Shown: positions 45,915 to 55,370 of the stretch, one piece after another
How positions within the stretch are numbered: the stretch's first letter is position 1
Layout: every line of letters starts with the position of its first letter
NCBI GenBank assembly: GCA_023435895.1
Contig: JAEZLH010000009.1
Coordinates: forward strand, 1 to 64,000
DNA length: 64,000 nucleotides
Source: Bacillota bacterium
GTDB taxonomy: Bacteria; Bacillota; Clostridia; Lachnospirales; Lachnospiraceae
Direction of reading: 5' to 3'
Notes under the pieces: generated by a model
Databases searched by the model: none
The model's input: only the letters and a program-made list of their open reading frames with translations
What the model was told of the DNA's origin: nothing
Translations under genes and position numbers: made by a program

Positions 45915-47030
45915 TCAATCATCTCCCTTTTGAATTAATATTTTTATTTTACTTAATATCTTCCCTTCCATTTCATCAACTAATTTACTTTCCTCACATA
46001 GATACTCCGGTAGTCCCCCTAAGCATCCTGTTTCAGAAAGCCGATTTGCAGGACACGCGTTGCAGGTAGCCTTGCAGCCTATGCATTCCTCTGGTAACAT
46101 CGGTAGTTGTACCATTTTAGGAAAATCATCCCACGCACTTTGAAAACCTATATCAAACGGATATGTCCAGCAATCTCCAAGCATTTGACATCCCAGTAAT
46201 TTACCATCCCAGCTAATGGTATATGATGTCATCCCTGCATTACATCCATATAAGGTTTTATTATCTTGTTTATGATCTTTGTCGAGATTTAATGCTTTCA
46301 TTTTTTCAACAAACCCGTCCGCGTCCTCTTTAAGCAATTTGATCAATGGTTTTATTGTGTATTCCATTCTTCTATCCTGTAGCATCTTCATGCTCTCAAT
46401 GGGTGACAGACGACATTCTTCAACACTCCCAACTCCACCCCTTACTGGCTTAGTAACAACCCTTGATACTTGAAAGCTCACATCCTCTTTTATTCCATAC
46501 GCCCACTCTGTCATTTGTCTTAAATCTTTTAAGTTATCTTTAATTATGGTAGTACGAATTGTTAGGAAGGATGGTAATTGCTTGAGTTTATCAACTCCCT
46601 CCAACATTTTATAATATGCATTTGCACTTCCTGTTACCTTCTCATATGTTCCCGGAGATGCTCCATATACGGTAATGCCGATACTATGAGGTGGATATTG
46701 CTGCAAAACCTCCATAATCTCATCTGTTATTAAGGTTGCATTTGTATAGAGTGTCAGCATAAAACCCATCTTGGCAATAGCCTCATATATTTCTACAAAA
46801 TCTGGTCGCAGCATTGGTTCCCCGCCTGTAATCAGCAGTGCTCCAGTGCCCGCTTCCAGAATCTCCTTCGCCATCAAAATCCATTCTCTTGAAGTTCGTT
46901 CCCTTCCTCCAAGTTCTAAAATACGTTTCTTATCAATTCGTATAAAACACATTTTACAGTGCAAATTGCATCTGGCTGTTAATTCCAGCGTTCCATTCAG
47001 TGGAAATCTGTTGGTATTTTCCTCCGTCAC
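45915..47030 (-). CDS. Radical SAM/SPASM peptide-modifying enzyme
   Basis: A 371-aa enzyme starting at GTG 47030 (four-base overlap with the PqqD-like stop). The SAM cluster motif is CNLHCKMC (C17 region). GGEP follows. A SPASM-type Cys set follows: YGCNAGM, CQMLGD, then CIGC..C..C..ANR and later Cys in TGCLGG and YLCEES, for auxiliary Fe-S clusters. Such enzymes make thioether or C-C links in sactipeptides, ranthipeptides and relatives. The PqqD-like carrier is next door and the candidate peptide directly follows. Confidence 0.9.
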   Translation of the reverse strand: MTEENTNRFPLNGTLELTARCNLHCKMCFIRIDKKRILELGGRERTSREWILMAKEILEAGTGALLITGGEPMLRPDFVEIYEAIAKMGFMLTLYTNATLITDEIMEVLQQYPPHSIGITVYGASPGTYEKVTGSANAYYKMLEGVDKLKQLPSFLTIRTTIIKDNLKDLRQMTEWAYGIKEDVSFQVSRVVTKPVRGGVGSVEECRLSPIESMKMLQDRRMEYTIKPLIKLLKEDADGFVEKMKALNLDKDHKQDNKTLYGCNAGMTSYTISWDGKLLGCQMLGDCWTYPFDIGFQSAWDDFPKMVQLPMLPEECIGCKATCNACPANRLSETGCLGGLPEYLCEESKLVDEMEGKILSKIKILIQKGDD

Positions 47031-47314
47031 CTTGACACCTCATCCTCATCATAATCCAAGATATTTGCTTCCCCTAATTGCTGTATAAACATCTCAGTAT
47101 CTTTCATAGCTATTTCCTTTGTGACATCATAATACTTCATCAATAATTCAATTAAATCCGCCTTTTTTGCTCCATCCTTTAGAATTCTCCACAAAAATGC
47201 TGCAGTGTAATTCAATGTAATAATTCCATTAAAATCAGCGATATTATTCCCCACAGGAACAGCCATATCTGTATTCGCAATCTTTCGTATGATAAACCCT
47301 TCCTTAATCTTCAT
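47027..47314 (-). CDS. PqqD family peptide-carrier protein
   Basis: A 95-aa RiPP recognition element-type protein: GFIIRKIANTDMAVPVG, FNGIITLNYTAAFLWRIL and a C-terminal helix-rich ELLMKYYDV region fit the PqqD winged-helix fold. PqqD proteins hold the leader peptide and hand it to the modifying enzyme. ATG 47314 is preceded by AAGGAGAG; longer starts would overlap the ABC transporter gene. Gap to that gene is ten bases. Confidence 0.9.
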   Translation of the reverse strand: MKIKEGFIIRKIANTDMAVPVGNNIADFNGIITLNYTAAFLWRILKDGAKKADLIELLMKYYDVTKEIAMKDTEMFIQQLGEANILDYDEDEVSR

Positions 47315-47324
47315 ACAACTCTCC

Positions 47325-49082
47325 TTAATAATTTGAGGCAAACTCTGTAATGAATGCTTCTTCACATTCCATTACCCTTGCCCCATTAATCTGATAAACC
47401 TTATCACACATAACAAGAACACTCTCTCGATGTGTCGTTAAGATACAGGAATGATTTTTCCCATACGCAATGATATTTTCTAGAACCTTTTTCTCTGTAG
47501 CAACGTCCAGTGCAGAAGTAGCTTCATCCAGAAGTAGAATTGGTGCACCTCGAAGCAGTGCTCTTGCTATGGCAATTCGTTGGGATTGGCCCTCCGAAAA
47601 TCCGCCTCCCTTTTCTCCGACTTCAGTGTTGATTCCATCCGGTAAACTTTCAATAAAATCATATGCACATGCAGCCTTCAATGCTCTGATAATTTCTTCC
47701 TCACTGGCATCCTGTTTGACCATCCGCATATTGTATGCTATTGTCCCAGAAAAAATAGTGTTACCCTGAGGAACATAAGAAAAGAATTTTCTTGTAGTCG
47801 CAGATATTTTGGTTTCTATTCCGCTCTCATCGATTATTTTAGCCGTGCCTGTTCTAATTTTTAATAAACCAAGCAGTACGCGAACCAGAGTGGTTTTCCC
47901 TTCTCCAGACGGTCCCACGAAAGCAACAATTTGCTTCGGCTTTACCTTTATGTTAACATTCTTTAACAGATGTTCCTTTCCCAAATAGCTAATGTCCGCT
48001 TGAGATAACTGCACCGTAAGTCCATTCCTTAACGTCTTCTCTTCCGGTTCTTTTATTTGACTTCCTTCCTCATCTTTTTGTAGATTTACGATTTCCATAA
48101 CCCTACCCGCTGATGTAGCTGCTGACAATGCAGAAGGTATCATTCCCACTAAAGAAGAAAACCCTCCCGACAAGTTCCCTGATAACTGCAGAAATAGTGT
48201 CATGGTTCCATAGGTAATGCTTCCGCTCCAGAGACGAAAAACTCCCCACCCAAAGGTAGCATATCCAACAACAATTCCAATTACAGACATGAAGCTGGAC
48301 GTAAATATTGAGAACTTATTATAATCTAACGCAGTAATCGTATAATGCCTCTGTATCATCTTTAACCTTCCAACAAAGAAACCTACCAATCCAAAGGATT
48401 TTATGGTTAGTACATTTTGAAAAGATTCTTCATTAAATGCCATCATTTCACTGCTTACTTGTCTCATTTTTTTGTTAAAGCTCCTCATCCTTCTCATTAA
48501 CATTCTTGAAGCCAACATTGTTATAGGAGCACTGAATAATGCAATTGCTGCCATTGTGGGATCATAGTATAAAATTATTAACAATGTACCCACAAATTGA
48601 ATTAAATTTGTTATCAAGGCTGGCAACCATCCAATAATACTGTCAGCCACTGTTCTTACATCTCCGTTCAGCCGGTTTAATAGATCTCCACTGTGAAAGC
48701 CCGATAATTCCTCCCAATCAACATTTAATATTTGGTTATAGATATCCTCCTGTATTTCATTGTTGATTTTTAGATTAATTTTAGTGGATATTCTGTCCGT
48801 CACTCCATTTAGGATAATACCACCAAAAGCAGTAATACTAATAAACAAGATAATGAATCCCATATCCTCCGTCTTATGGCCGGTAACTGCATCAATTAAG
48901 TACTTTGATGCCACACTGGTGGAAAGCCCCAAAACCGTTCCCAGACCACCGATTCCGATATAATAAATTAATGCTCCTCGGTACTTCTTAATGTAACGAA
49001 GCATCCACTTTATTTCTTTACTAATCTCTGAAATTGAGATTCCTTCTGTTTTCGTCTTCAGAATCTTCATTAACGATTTCAT
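47325..49082 (-). CDS. ABC exporter (fused membrane and ATPase domains)
   Basis: A 585-aa half-transporter with six membrane helices (about 35-310) and an ATPase domain with Walker A GPSGEGKTTLVRVL, signature FSEGQSQRIAIARAL, Walker B ILLLDEATSALD and the switch His. There is no N-terminal C39 peptidase domain, so leader removal needs another protease, consistent with the S24/S26-like gene downstream. It is the first gene of the peptide module and lies between the sugar transferase and the PqqD-like gene. Confidence 0.93.
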   Translation of the reverse strand: MKSLMKILKTKTEGISISEISKEIKWMLRYIKKYRGALIYYIGIGGLGTVLGLSTSVASKYLIDAVTGHKTEDMGFIILFISITAFGGIILNGVTDRISTKINLKINNEIQEDIYNQILNVDWEELSGFHSGDLLNRLNGDVRTVADSIIGWLPALITNLIQFVGTLLIILYYDPTMAAIALFSAPITMLASRMLMRRMRSFNKKMRQVSSEMMAFNEESFQNVLTIKSFGLVGFFVGRLKMIQRHYTITALDYNKFSIFTSSFMSVIGIVVGYATFGWGVFRLWSGSITYGTMTLFLQLSGNLSGGFSSLVGMIPSALSAATSAGRVMEIVNLQKDEEGSQIKEPEEKTLRNGLTVQLSQADISYLGKEHLLKNVNIKVKPKQIVAFVGPSGEGKTTLVRVLLGLLKIRTGTAKIIDESGIETKISATTRKFFSYVPQGNTIFSGTIAYNMRMVKQDASEEEIIRALKAACAYDFIESLPDGINTEVGEKGGGFSEGQSQRIAIARALLRGAPILLLDEATSALDVATEKKVLENIIAYGKNHSCILTTHRESVLVMCDKVYQINGARVMECEEAFITEFASNY

Positions 49083-49147
49083 GCCAACCTCATTATTCTA
49101 ATATTTGCTTCTATTATAAATCATCGGTATTTTCTGCATTCTTTCGT

Positions 49148-50566
49148 TTATTTTGCCCCTTTTCCAAAAATCACAACTGCAATCGTCTTAAATAAAATTT
49201 TAGCATCCAATAACAATGACCAATTATCGATATACTCTAGATCCATCTTCACTACATCCTCAAAGTCGGTGATTTCACTTCTCCCATTCACCTGCCATAA
49301 TCCGGTCACTCCAGCTTTTAACACCAATCTCCTTCTATGTCTCCCTTCATAACACAGAAACTCTCTTTCTGTAGGGGGTCTTGTCCCAACTAGGCTCATA
49401 TCCCCTTTTAACACATTAAAGAATTGTGGAAATTCATCCAGGCTCGTTTTCCGAAGTATTTTTCCAACCTTCGTAATTCTAGGATCTTCCCTCATTTTAA
49501 ACATGAAGCCATTCATCTCATTTTTTGATGCTAGTTCGGATAACCTTTTTTCCGCATCCGGATACATAGAACGGAATTTATGTATGCGAAAACGCCTTCC
49601 GTTTCGCCCTATCCGAGTTTGTGAGAAAAAAATCGTTCCATGAGACTCTATCCAGATGGCAGGAGCAATCACTATTGTAAGAATAACCGTTAAAATGCAT
49701 CCTATCAGACCCCCGATAATATCAATCATACGTTTTAGATGCATTTGTGTTTCATCAAACAACCTTGAACTGAAGGTCAATACATGATACCCGTTTACAT
49801 TTCTTATAACCTTCTCGTTTATTTTCAACCCAAAGGTATTAATACTTAAATTAACCGTGATACCCATTTTCTCAAAGGTAGCTATAATTTCTTCCAGCTC
49901 TAAGTCAAACCATGTATTAGGTAAATGAATAAACACTTCATCTATTACTTCATTCTTCGCCACCTCATACATTGATGAAAAATCCGACTTAATTTCAATT
50001 CCACCAATTTGCTTGCCAATCAAATTTCGGTCAATTATGGTAAGGTATGCAATCTGATAATCCCAGCTTTCTTCTTCCTTTTTTCGATCGAGTACATCCA
50101 TAACTTGGTCGGAGGTGGTAATTATCATTATCCTTGTACACTCTTTACTATATTGATAACGGGATATGTATAAAATTTTGAAGTACTGCCGTAACGTGTA
50201 GCTAATCATTATATTAATAATGAAAAGCAGCAGAAAAAATATCCTCGAGTAAATGTCTCCTTGCTGAAATATAAACATAATTACTATTAATAAGATGGCA
50301 AGAAGGAGATTTGATTTTAATACCATTAATGCCTCATCTACAAACCCTCTTTGAAAGAATTTAATGTGATAATCGTATAAAAAAAAGAGCATTGTATATA
50401 ACGTAATGACCAGCACCAATGCCCACATATAGATCCCATTTATCATTAGGTAATGATCTAGATTCCCAAAACGAATCCATGTAGACAGCATGAAAGAAAG
50501 AACAATTGCAAACAAATCTAAAAACAGTATATAGTGTTTATGCATATTTTTTTTCTTTGTATCCAT
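49148..50566 (-). CDS. Undecaprenyl-phosphate sugar phosphotransferase (WcaJ/PssY-type)
   Basis: A 472-aa polyprenol-phosphate hexose-1-P transferase that starts polysaccharide synthesis. Four N-terminal helices, a CoA-binding-like middle domain, a fifth helix (about 285-305) and the catalytic domain with FFSQTRIGRNGRRFRIHKFR, SLDEFPQFFNVLKGDMSLVG and GVTGLWQVNGRS. It is the only obvious sugar-transfer enzyme in the locus. ATG 50566 follows AGGAG. It overlaps the preceding gene by 29 bases. Confidence 0.94.
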   Translation of the reverse strand: MDTKKKNMHKHYILFLDLFAIVLSFMLSTWIRFGNLDHYLMINGIYMWALVLVITLYTMLFFLYDYHIKFFQRGFVDEALMVLKSNLLLAILLIVIMFIFQQGDIYSRIFFLLLFIINIMISYTLRQYFKILYISRYQYSKECTRIMIITTSDQVMDVLDRKKEEESWDYQIAYLTIIDRNLIGKQIGGIEIKSDFSSMYEVAKNEVIDEVFIHLPNTWFDLELEEIIATFEKMGITVNLSINTFGLKINEKVIRNVNGYHVLTFSSRLFDETQMHLKRMIDIIGGLIGCILTVILTIVIAPAIWIESHGTIFFSQTRIGRNGRRFRIHKFRSMYPDAEKRLSELASKNEMNGFMFKMREDPRITKVGKILRKTSLDEFPQFFNVLKGDMSLVGTRPPTEREFLCYEGRHRRRLVLKAGVTGLWQVNGRSEITDFEDVVKMDLEYIDNWSLLLDAKILFKTIAVVIFGKGAK

Positions 50567-51266
50567 GGTAACTCCTGCCCTTTCTAAATAGATATGCTTT
50601 TGATATAATCCAGTTAACAATAATTAGGATGGTAGAAATTGATAATACACCTATAAGGATATTCCAACGCACTCTCTTTTCTGCTCTTGGATGTGAGGTT
50701 TGATATATAACCACTCCATTCTTTTCCTTAATAGAGTATATATTTCCACTTAGATCAAAAGTTAATATTAACCCACATTTTTTATAAATTTCTTGCTCCA
50801 CAGTGGTTAAAACCCCTTTACTCAGGATAGCCAAATGAGTAACACCGCCCTGATTCTTAAAGTACAATGAAGAATTCAACTTTTTAAGCAACTCTATTAC
50901 ATCATCGTACTCCTTTTTCCCTAAATTAATATCATCTCTATTTAAGTAATCCTTCAGCTTCTGATAGAAAACTTTATTCCCATTGCTATTATTAACGAAA
51001 TCCACCATAAAACTATTCGATGATAGGGAAGCTATAATCATATGTTCATATCCATTTAAAGCATCCTTTTCCTCTTCATCTTGAAATTGTTTTTCACTGA
51101 ATGTAAACAAGGTTACTTCTTCTCTATTCCACACCACTTTTGCAAAATTTGATAATATAAACAAAGATATGCTAATGAAAATTGTTAGAATTATTAATTT
51201 TCTTATCTCTAATCTTATTATCTTTTTTCCATTATAATTCAGTGATTTATATTGCTTGTTTCTCAT
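50538..51266 (-). CDS. Unknown two-helix membrane protein, first gene of the surface-polymer locus
   Basis: A 242-aa protein with an N-terminal helix (about 23-43) and a C-terminal helix (about 205-225) enclosing a 160-residue extracytoplasmic domain. That layout recalls Wzz proteins, but no Wzz motif is clear. A basic C-terminal tail ends the protein. It is first in the transcript and overlaps the sugar transferase by 29 bases. I do not recognise it; a membrane partner for polymer length control is possible. Confidence 0.65.
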   Translation of the reverse strand: MRNKQYKSLNYNGKKIIRLEIRKLIILTIFISISLFILSNFAKVVWNREEVTLFTFSEKQFQDEEEKDALNGYEHMIIASLSSNSFMVDFVNNSNGNKVFYQKLKDYLNRDDINLGKKEYDDVIELLKKLNSSLYFKNQGGVTHLAILSKGVLTTVEQEIYKKCGLILTFDLSGNIYSIKEKNGVVIYQTSHPRAEKRVRWNILIGVLSISTILIIVNWIISKAYLFRKGRSYHGYKEKKYA

Positions 51267-51333
51267 TCAAACTACTCCCTTATGGCGATTCCACAGATAT
51301 AGGTATTATATACCATACTTTTCCAATAAATGA

Positions 51334-51362
51334 ATTATATAATAGTAATTTTTAAATGACAA
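51334..51362 (-). promoter_or_regulatory. Sigma-A promoter of the 15-kb surface-polymer/peptide locus
   Basis: Minus-strand TTGTCA (51362-51357), a 17-base spacer and perfect TATAAT (51339-51334), 67 bases before the first start codon. Close to consensus and downstream of a terminator, so it is the probable start of the long transcript. Confidence 0.75.
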
Positions 51363-51374
51363 CAAAATAAAGTA

Positions 51375-51413
51375 AAAAAAAGGAAAATCCGTTTTACAGA
51401 TTTTCCTTTTTTT
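51375..51413 (-). terminator. Terminator of the GNAT gene
   Basis: AAAAAAAGGAAAATC and GATTTTCCTTTTTTT are fully complementary 15-base arms with a nine-base loop; the A/T flanks work on both strands. It insulates the surface-polymer promoter from upstream transcription. Confidence 0.9.
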
Positions 51414-51573
51414 ATCCAGCGAAGTTATGGATTCTTTTTCGTTTTCTCTATTACGACGTCATTTCCAAAAAAACTCTCATAGGATCATTTGAATCAATTT
51501 ATAATGAGACATTTTTCCTTTTTCTATGATTAGGGTAGTACTTAAAGGCTGCTAAGATTATGGTAATCGATAT

Positions 51574-52128
51574 TTATCCCATATCTAATAAATTATGAAT
51601 ATTCAGTGGTTTGATTGGATTTTGACTCAGCTCTCTGAGTCTTTTCTCCATTACTAGAAGATCCCACCACTCTCCCATTTTATATCCAGTCTTAGGATAA
51701 AAACAGGTTTCTTTAAAACCAAACCGTTTATGAAGCTCAATGCTACTGGTATGCGAACCAGTAATTAAAGAATAAATTGTATAATACCCTTGCATTTCAA
51801 CTAATTTAAACAGTTCCTCATAGAGTGCACTTGCAATCCCCTTACGATGATAATTCTGGTCGATGTAGACGGAACATTCACAATCCCAATCAAAAGCTGC
51901 TCGTTCCTTAAATTTTGTACAGTATGCATAACCAACGATTTTGTTGTCCAGTTCATAGACTAACCAGGGAAATTCTTTAAGAACATTCACCATACGATTC
52001 TGAAACATCTCCAACGATACGGTTTCATACTCAAACGTTATCGAGGTATTTAATACATATGGTTCATAAATTGCTTGTATCGCTTCTGCATCTTCTACCT
52101 TTGCCATTCTGATATGATGCTCCTTCAT
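51574..52128 (-). CDS. GNAT family N-acetyltransferase (phosphinothricin/methionine sulfoximine type)
   Basis: A 184-aa acetyltransferase: HHIRMAKVEDAEAIQAIYEPYV, the SITFE motif, and the acetyl-CoA loop YHRKGIASALYEEL, then ITGSHTSSIELHKRFGF, all typical of the Pat/Bar-like subfamily, which acetylates small amines such as methionine sulfoximine. ATG 52128 has GGAGG upstream; upstream codons are non-family. Single gene between two terminators. Confidence 0.9.
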   Translation of the reverse strand: MKEHHIRMAKVEDAEAIQAIYEPYVLNTSITFEYETVSLEMFQNRMVNVLKEFPWLVYELDNKIVGYAYCTKFKERAAFDWDCECSVYIDQNYHRKGIASALYEELFKLVEMQGYYTIYSLITGSHTSSIELHKRFGFKETCFYPKTGYKMGEWWDLLVMEKRLRELSQNPIKPLNIHNLLDMG

Positions 52129-52244
52129 GATTACCTCCAATTCTGCGCAAAATTTTACGCATCTTTTTTTTATACTGAAATAATGCTGGCACAAATCTAA
52201 TAATTAAAGAGAGATTCTTTCCACCTCTTTACATCCATTCAAAA

Positions 52245-52282
52245 ATAGGGTAATCGCAAAATCAATTCTACGATTACCCTAT
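52245..52282 (-). terminator. Terminator of the opp operon
   Basis: ATAGGGTAATCG pairs with CGATTACCCTAT (14-base loop), followed on the minus strand by TTTTTGAATG. 13 bases past the oppF stop. Confidence 0.9.
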
Positions 52283-52294
52283 ATTGCTGTTTTA

Positions 52295-53257
52295 TTAATT
52301 ATTTACATGATGACATGCAACGAAATGACCCTGTTTGTATTCAAGTGCAGGCTTATCTTGCTTACAAATGTCAGTTGCAATTGGACAACGTCCAGAGAAC
52401 GGACATCCAGCCGGTGTATTAATCGGGCTAGGAACATCTCCGGTTAATATCTGACGCTGCTTCTGTGCTTCCTTTGCGGGATCCGGTATCGGAACAGAAG
52501 ATAAAAGTGCCTGGGAATAGGGATGTAATGTATTATTATATAATTCCTCGCTACTAGCAAGCTCAACGATATTACCAAGGTACATAACCGCTATACGATC
52601 ACTGATATACTTTACAATATTCAAATCATGTGCGATAAAGAGATAAGTTAAATTCAACTTCTCTTGAAGGTCATGTAATAAGTTAATAATCTGTGACTGA
52701 ATGGATACGTCAAGTGCAGAAATCGGCTCATCACATACGATGAATTCAGGTTCAATTGCAAGCGCTCTTGCAATACCGATACGTTGACGCTGACCTCCTG
52801 AGAACTCATGAGGGAAGCGATTCGCATGCTCACGATTTAAGCCTACTAATTCCAGCAACTCAATTACTCTCTCCATACGTCTTTTTTTATCATACATCTT
52901 ATGAATAATCATACCTTCTTCTATAATAGAACCAACCGTCATACGAGGGTCAAGAGAAGAATATGGATCCTGAAAGATAATCTGTGCCATTCTTGAGTAT
53001 GCGAACAGATTTTTCTTTTTGACCTCGATGTCCTTTTTACCATGGTATAAAATCTTACCCATTGTAGGAGGATAAATACCCATCAAAGTCTTACCAAAGG
53101 TAGATTTACCACAACCGGACTCACCTACAAGACCTAGGGTTTCACCTCTATAGATATCTATATTGATACGATCAACAGCCTTAAGAATACCTTCCGATAC
53201 TCTAAAATATTTGGAGACCTCTTGTACTTCTACTAATTTCTCTTTATTTTCATTCAT
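52295..53257 (-). CDS. oppF: Oligopeptide ABC transporter ATPase OppF
   Basis: A 320-aa ATPase: Walker A GESGCGKST, signature FSGGQRQRIGIARAL, Walker B FIVCDEP, switch His in IAHDL, and the C-terminal oligopeptide-transport extension with Cys ligands (CPFSGRCP, CHH). ATG 53257 shares its A with the oppD stop (TAATG). Last gene of the operon. Confidence 0.94.
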   Translation of the reverse strand: MNENKEKLVEVQEVSKYFRVSEGILKAVDRINIDIYRGETLGLVGESGCGKSTFGKTLMGIYPPTMGKILYHGKKDIEVKKKNLFAYSRMAQIIFQDPYSSLDPRMTVGSIIEEGMIIHKMYDKKRRMERVIELLELVGLNREHANRFPHEFSGGQRQRIGIARALAIEPEFIVCDEPISALDVSIQSQIINLLHDLQEKLNLTYLFIAHDLNIVKYISDRIAVMYLGNIVELASSEELYNNTLHPYSQALLSSVPIPDPAKEAQKQRQILTGDVPSPINTPAGCPFSGRCPIATDICKQDKPALEYKQGHFVACHHVNN

Positions 53258-54261
53258 TATTTTGTACCTCCACCCAGCTTGGTAGGACATTCCGGATGTA
53301 ACATCCAACATAAGGATTTATGATTTTCATTTGTCTCATACTCTTCAGGTTGCTCTGTTTGACAAATCTTCATACAATAACTACATCTGCTGGCAAAGCC
53401 ACAGCCTGCTGGAGGAAGTAATAAATCCGGAGGAGTTCCTGGAATTGAAACTAATCTGGTCTCACGTGATGTATCTATGGTTGGAAGACTCTTTAACAAT
53501 GCTTCTGTATAAGGATGTGCCGGATGATAGAAGATATCTTCCGCTGTTCCTGTCTCAACAATTTTTCCTGCATACATTACAGCAACACGATCTGCCATAT
53601 TAGCAACAACACCAAGGTCATGAGTAATCAAGATAATCGCAGTATTAGTTTTAACTCTGATTTCTTGTAATAAATCCATAATCTGAGCCTGAATTGTAAC
53701 ATCAAGCGCTGTTGTAGGCTCATCGGCAATCAATAATTTAGGAGCACAGGATAATGCCATAGCAATCATAACTCTCTGTCTCATACCACCGGAAAACTCA
53801 TGGGGATATTGCTTTGCACGTTGTGCGGGATTTGGAATCTTAACTAAATTGAGAAGTCTCAATGCTTCCTTTTGTGCTGCATCTTTTGAAATCTTCTGAT
53901 GATGGCGGATTGCTTCCGTAAGCTGCTTGCCAACTTGCATCGTTGGATTTAAGCATGTCATGGGATCCTGGAAGATCATACTAACATCTTTACCACGGAT
54001 TTTCATCATTTCTTTTTCATTCGCTTTTACAATATCTTTATCACCCAATTGAATTTCACCCTGCTTAATTCTTGCAGGAGGCATAGGGTTCAGTTTCATA
54101 ATTGTTTGTGCCGTTACGCTCTTACCGCAGCCGCTCTCGCCCACAATGGCAAGAACTTCACCTTCGTTTAAGTCAAAGGTAACACCGCGTACTGCTTTAA
54201 CTTCTCCGGCATAAGTATCGAAGGATACATGTAGATCATTAACTTGCAATACTTTATTCAT
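53257..54261 (-). CDS. oppD: Oligopeptide ABC transporter ATPase OppD
   Basis: A 334-aa ATPase: Walker A GESGCGKSVT, signature FSGGMRQRVMIAMAL, Walker B LLIADEPTTALD, ITHDLG, and a C-terminal extension with Cys pairs (CGFASRC, C..C). ATG 54261 follows GGAGG; earlier in-frame ATG adds an unrelated stretch. It forms the heterodimer with OppF. Confidence 0.94.
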   Translation of the reverse strand: MNKVLQVNDLHVSFDTYAGEVKAVRGVTFDLNEGEVLAIVGESGCGKSVTAQTIMKLNPMPPARIKQGEIQLGDKDIVKANEKEMMKIRGKDVSMIFQDPMTCLNPTMQVGKQLTEAIRHHQKISKDAAQKEALRLLNLVKIPNPAQRAKQYPHEFSGGMRQRVMIAMALSCAPKLLIADEPTTALDVTIQAQIMDLLQEIRVKTNTAIILITHDLGVVANMADRVAVMYAGKIVETGTAEDIFYHPAHPYTEALLKSLPTIDTSRETRLVSIPGTPPDLLLPPAGCGFASRCSYCMKICQTEQPEEYETNENHKSLCWMLHPECPTKLGGGTK

Positions 54262-54427
54262 GTTATAACCTCCACTCGCCGCATCAGCTTCATCTATCTG
54301 ACCAGCTATTTTCATGACAACATATTTCTAATCAGTATGAAATAATGTCGTTTATAGATTAAAGTGACACGAAATAAAATTATTTTGTGCACACATATTT
54401 TCAATGCCAAATTAAAGCTTAAAGCTA

Positions 54428-55366
54428 TTATCTTCTTAATTTCGGATCCAGTGCATCACGAAGACCATCACCTAAAAGGTTAAAGGATAACATGGTCAAA
54501 CAGATAAGAGCAGCAGGGATAAGCATCTGTGAGGGATACATTTGGAATACCTGTGTTCCATCACTTGCAAGAACACCCCAGCTTGACTTTGGTACCGGAA
54601 CACCCAGACCAATATAGCTTAAGAATGCTTCTGTAAAGATTACCGCAGGAATTTCAAGTGTAATGCTGATAATAACTACACTCAATGTATTAGGCAACAA
54701 ATGCTTTGCGATAATTCTGGAGGGTTTTGCTCCCATAACCTTCGCCGCCACAATAAAGTCACGTTGCTTTAGCGTCATGACCTGACCACGTACCAGACGA
54801 GCCATGCTCGTCCAACCGACCACTGCATAAGCTATAATTAAGGTTCCTACACCGGGCTTAAGAACCATCATCAATAGGATAAGAATAATAAGATAGGGGA
54901 TACCATTAATAATTTCTATAATACGCATCATAAGGTTATCCACGGCTCCTCCAAGATATCCTGAGATACCGCCATAAATAACACCAACAATAAAATTGAT
55001 AAATACGGCAGCAACAGCGATACCAAGAGACACTCTTCCGCCAGCCCAAAGTCTGGTCCATATATCGCGACCCAAGGAATCTGTACCAAATATATGCATG
55101 TGACCATCATCAGGACATTTTAAGAACATTTTTGAATCACTATGAGTTAAATGCTGCTCACTGATTGAATAGGGAGAGAAAAAAGGAATAAAAATACTTC
55201 CAAGAGCAATGATAATGATTAATACTAAACAAACCATAGCCGCCTTATTCTTGACAAGACGCTTCATAGCATCTCTCCAATAGCTTGTTATGGGTCTGTG
55301 TATGGTTTCACTTTCTGCATTGCTTGACCCAATTACTTCAAATTGACTTTTATCTATGCTGCTCAT
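54428..55366 (-). CDS. oppC: Oligopeptide ABC transporter permease OppC
   Basis: A 312-aa permease with about six helices and the EAA motif in a cytoplasmic loop (VAAKVMGAKPSRIIAKHLLPN). The N-terminal helix follows a ~35-residue basic cytoplasmic lead. Starts after AAAGGAG, four bases beyond oppB. The 166-base gap to oppD has no clear terminator. Confidence 0.94.
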   Translation of the reverse strand: MSSIDKSQFEVIGSSNAESETIHRPITSYWRDAMKRLVKNKAAMVCLVLIIIIALGSIFIPFFSPYSISEQHLTHSDSKMFLKCPDDGHMHIFGTDSLGRDIWTRLWAGGRVSLGIAVAAVFINFIVGVIYGGISGYLGGAVDNLMMRIIEIINGIPYLIILILLMMVLKPGVGTLIIAYAVVGWTSMARLVRGQVMTLKQRDFIVAAKVMGAKPSRIIAKHLLPNTLSVVIISITLEIPAVIFTEAFLSYIGLGVPVPKSSWGVLASDGTQVFQMYPSQMLIPAALICLTMLSFNLLGDGLRDALDPKLRR

Positions 55367-55370
55367 CTTA

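Larger units (their letters stand above)
51267..51573. other. Intergenic region upstream of the surface-polymer locus
   Basis: 307 bases holding the main promoter and the GNAT terminator. The stretch 51414-51573 shows nothing else recognisable. Confidence 0.7.
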
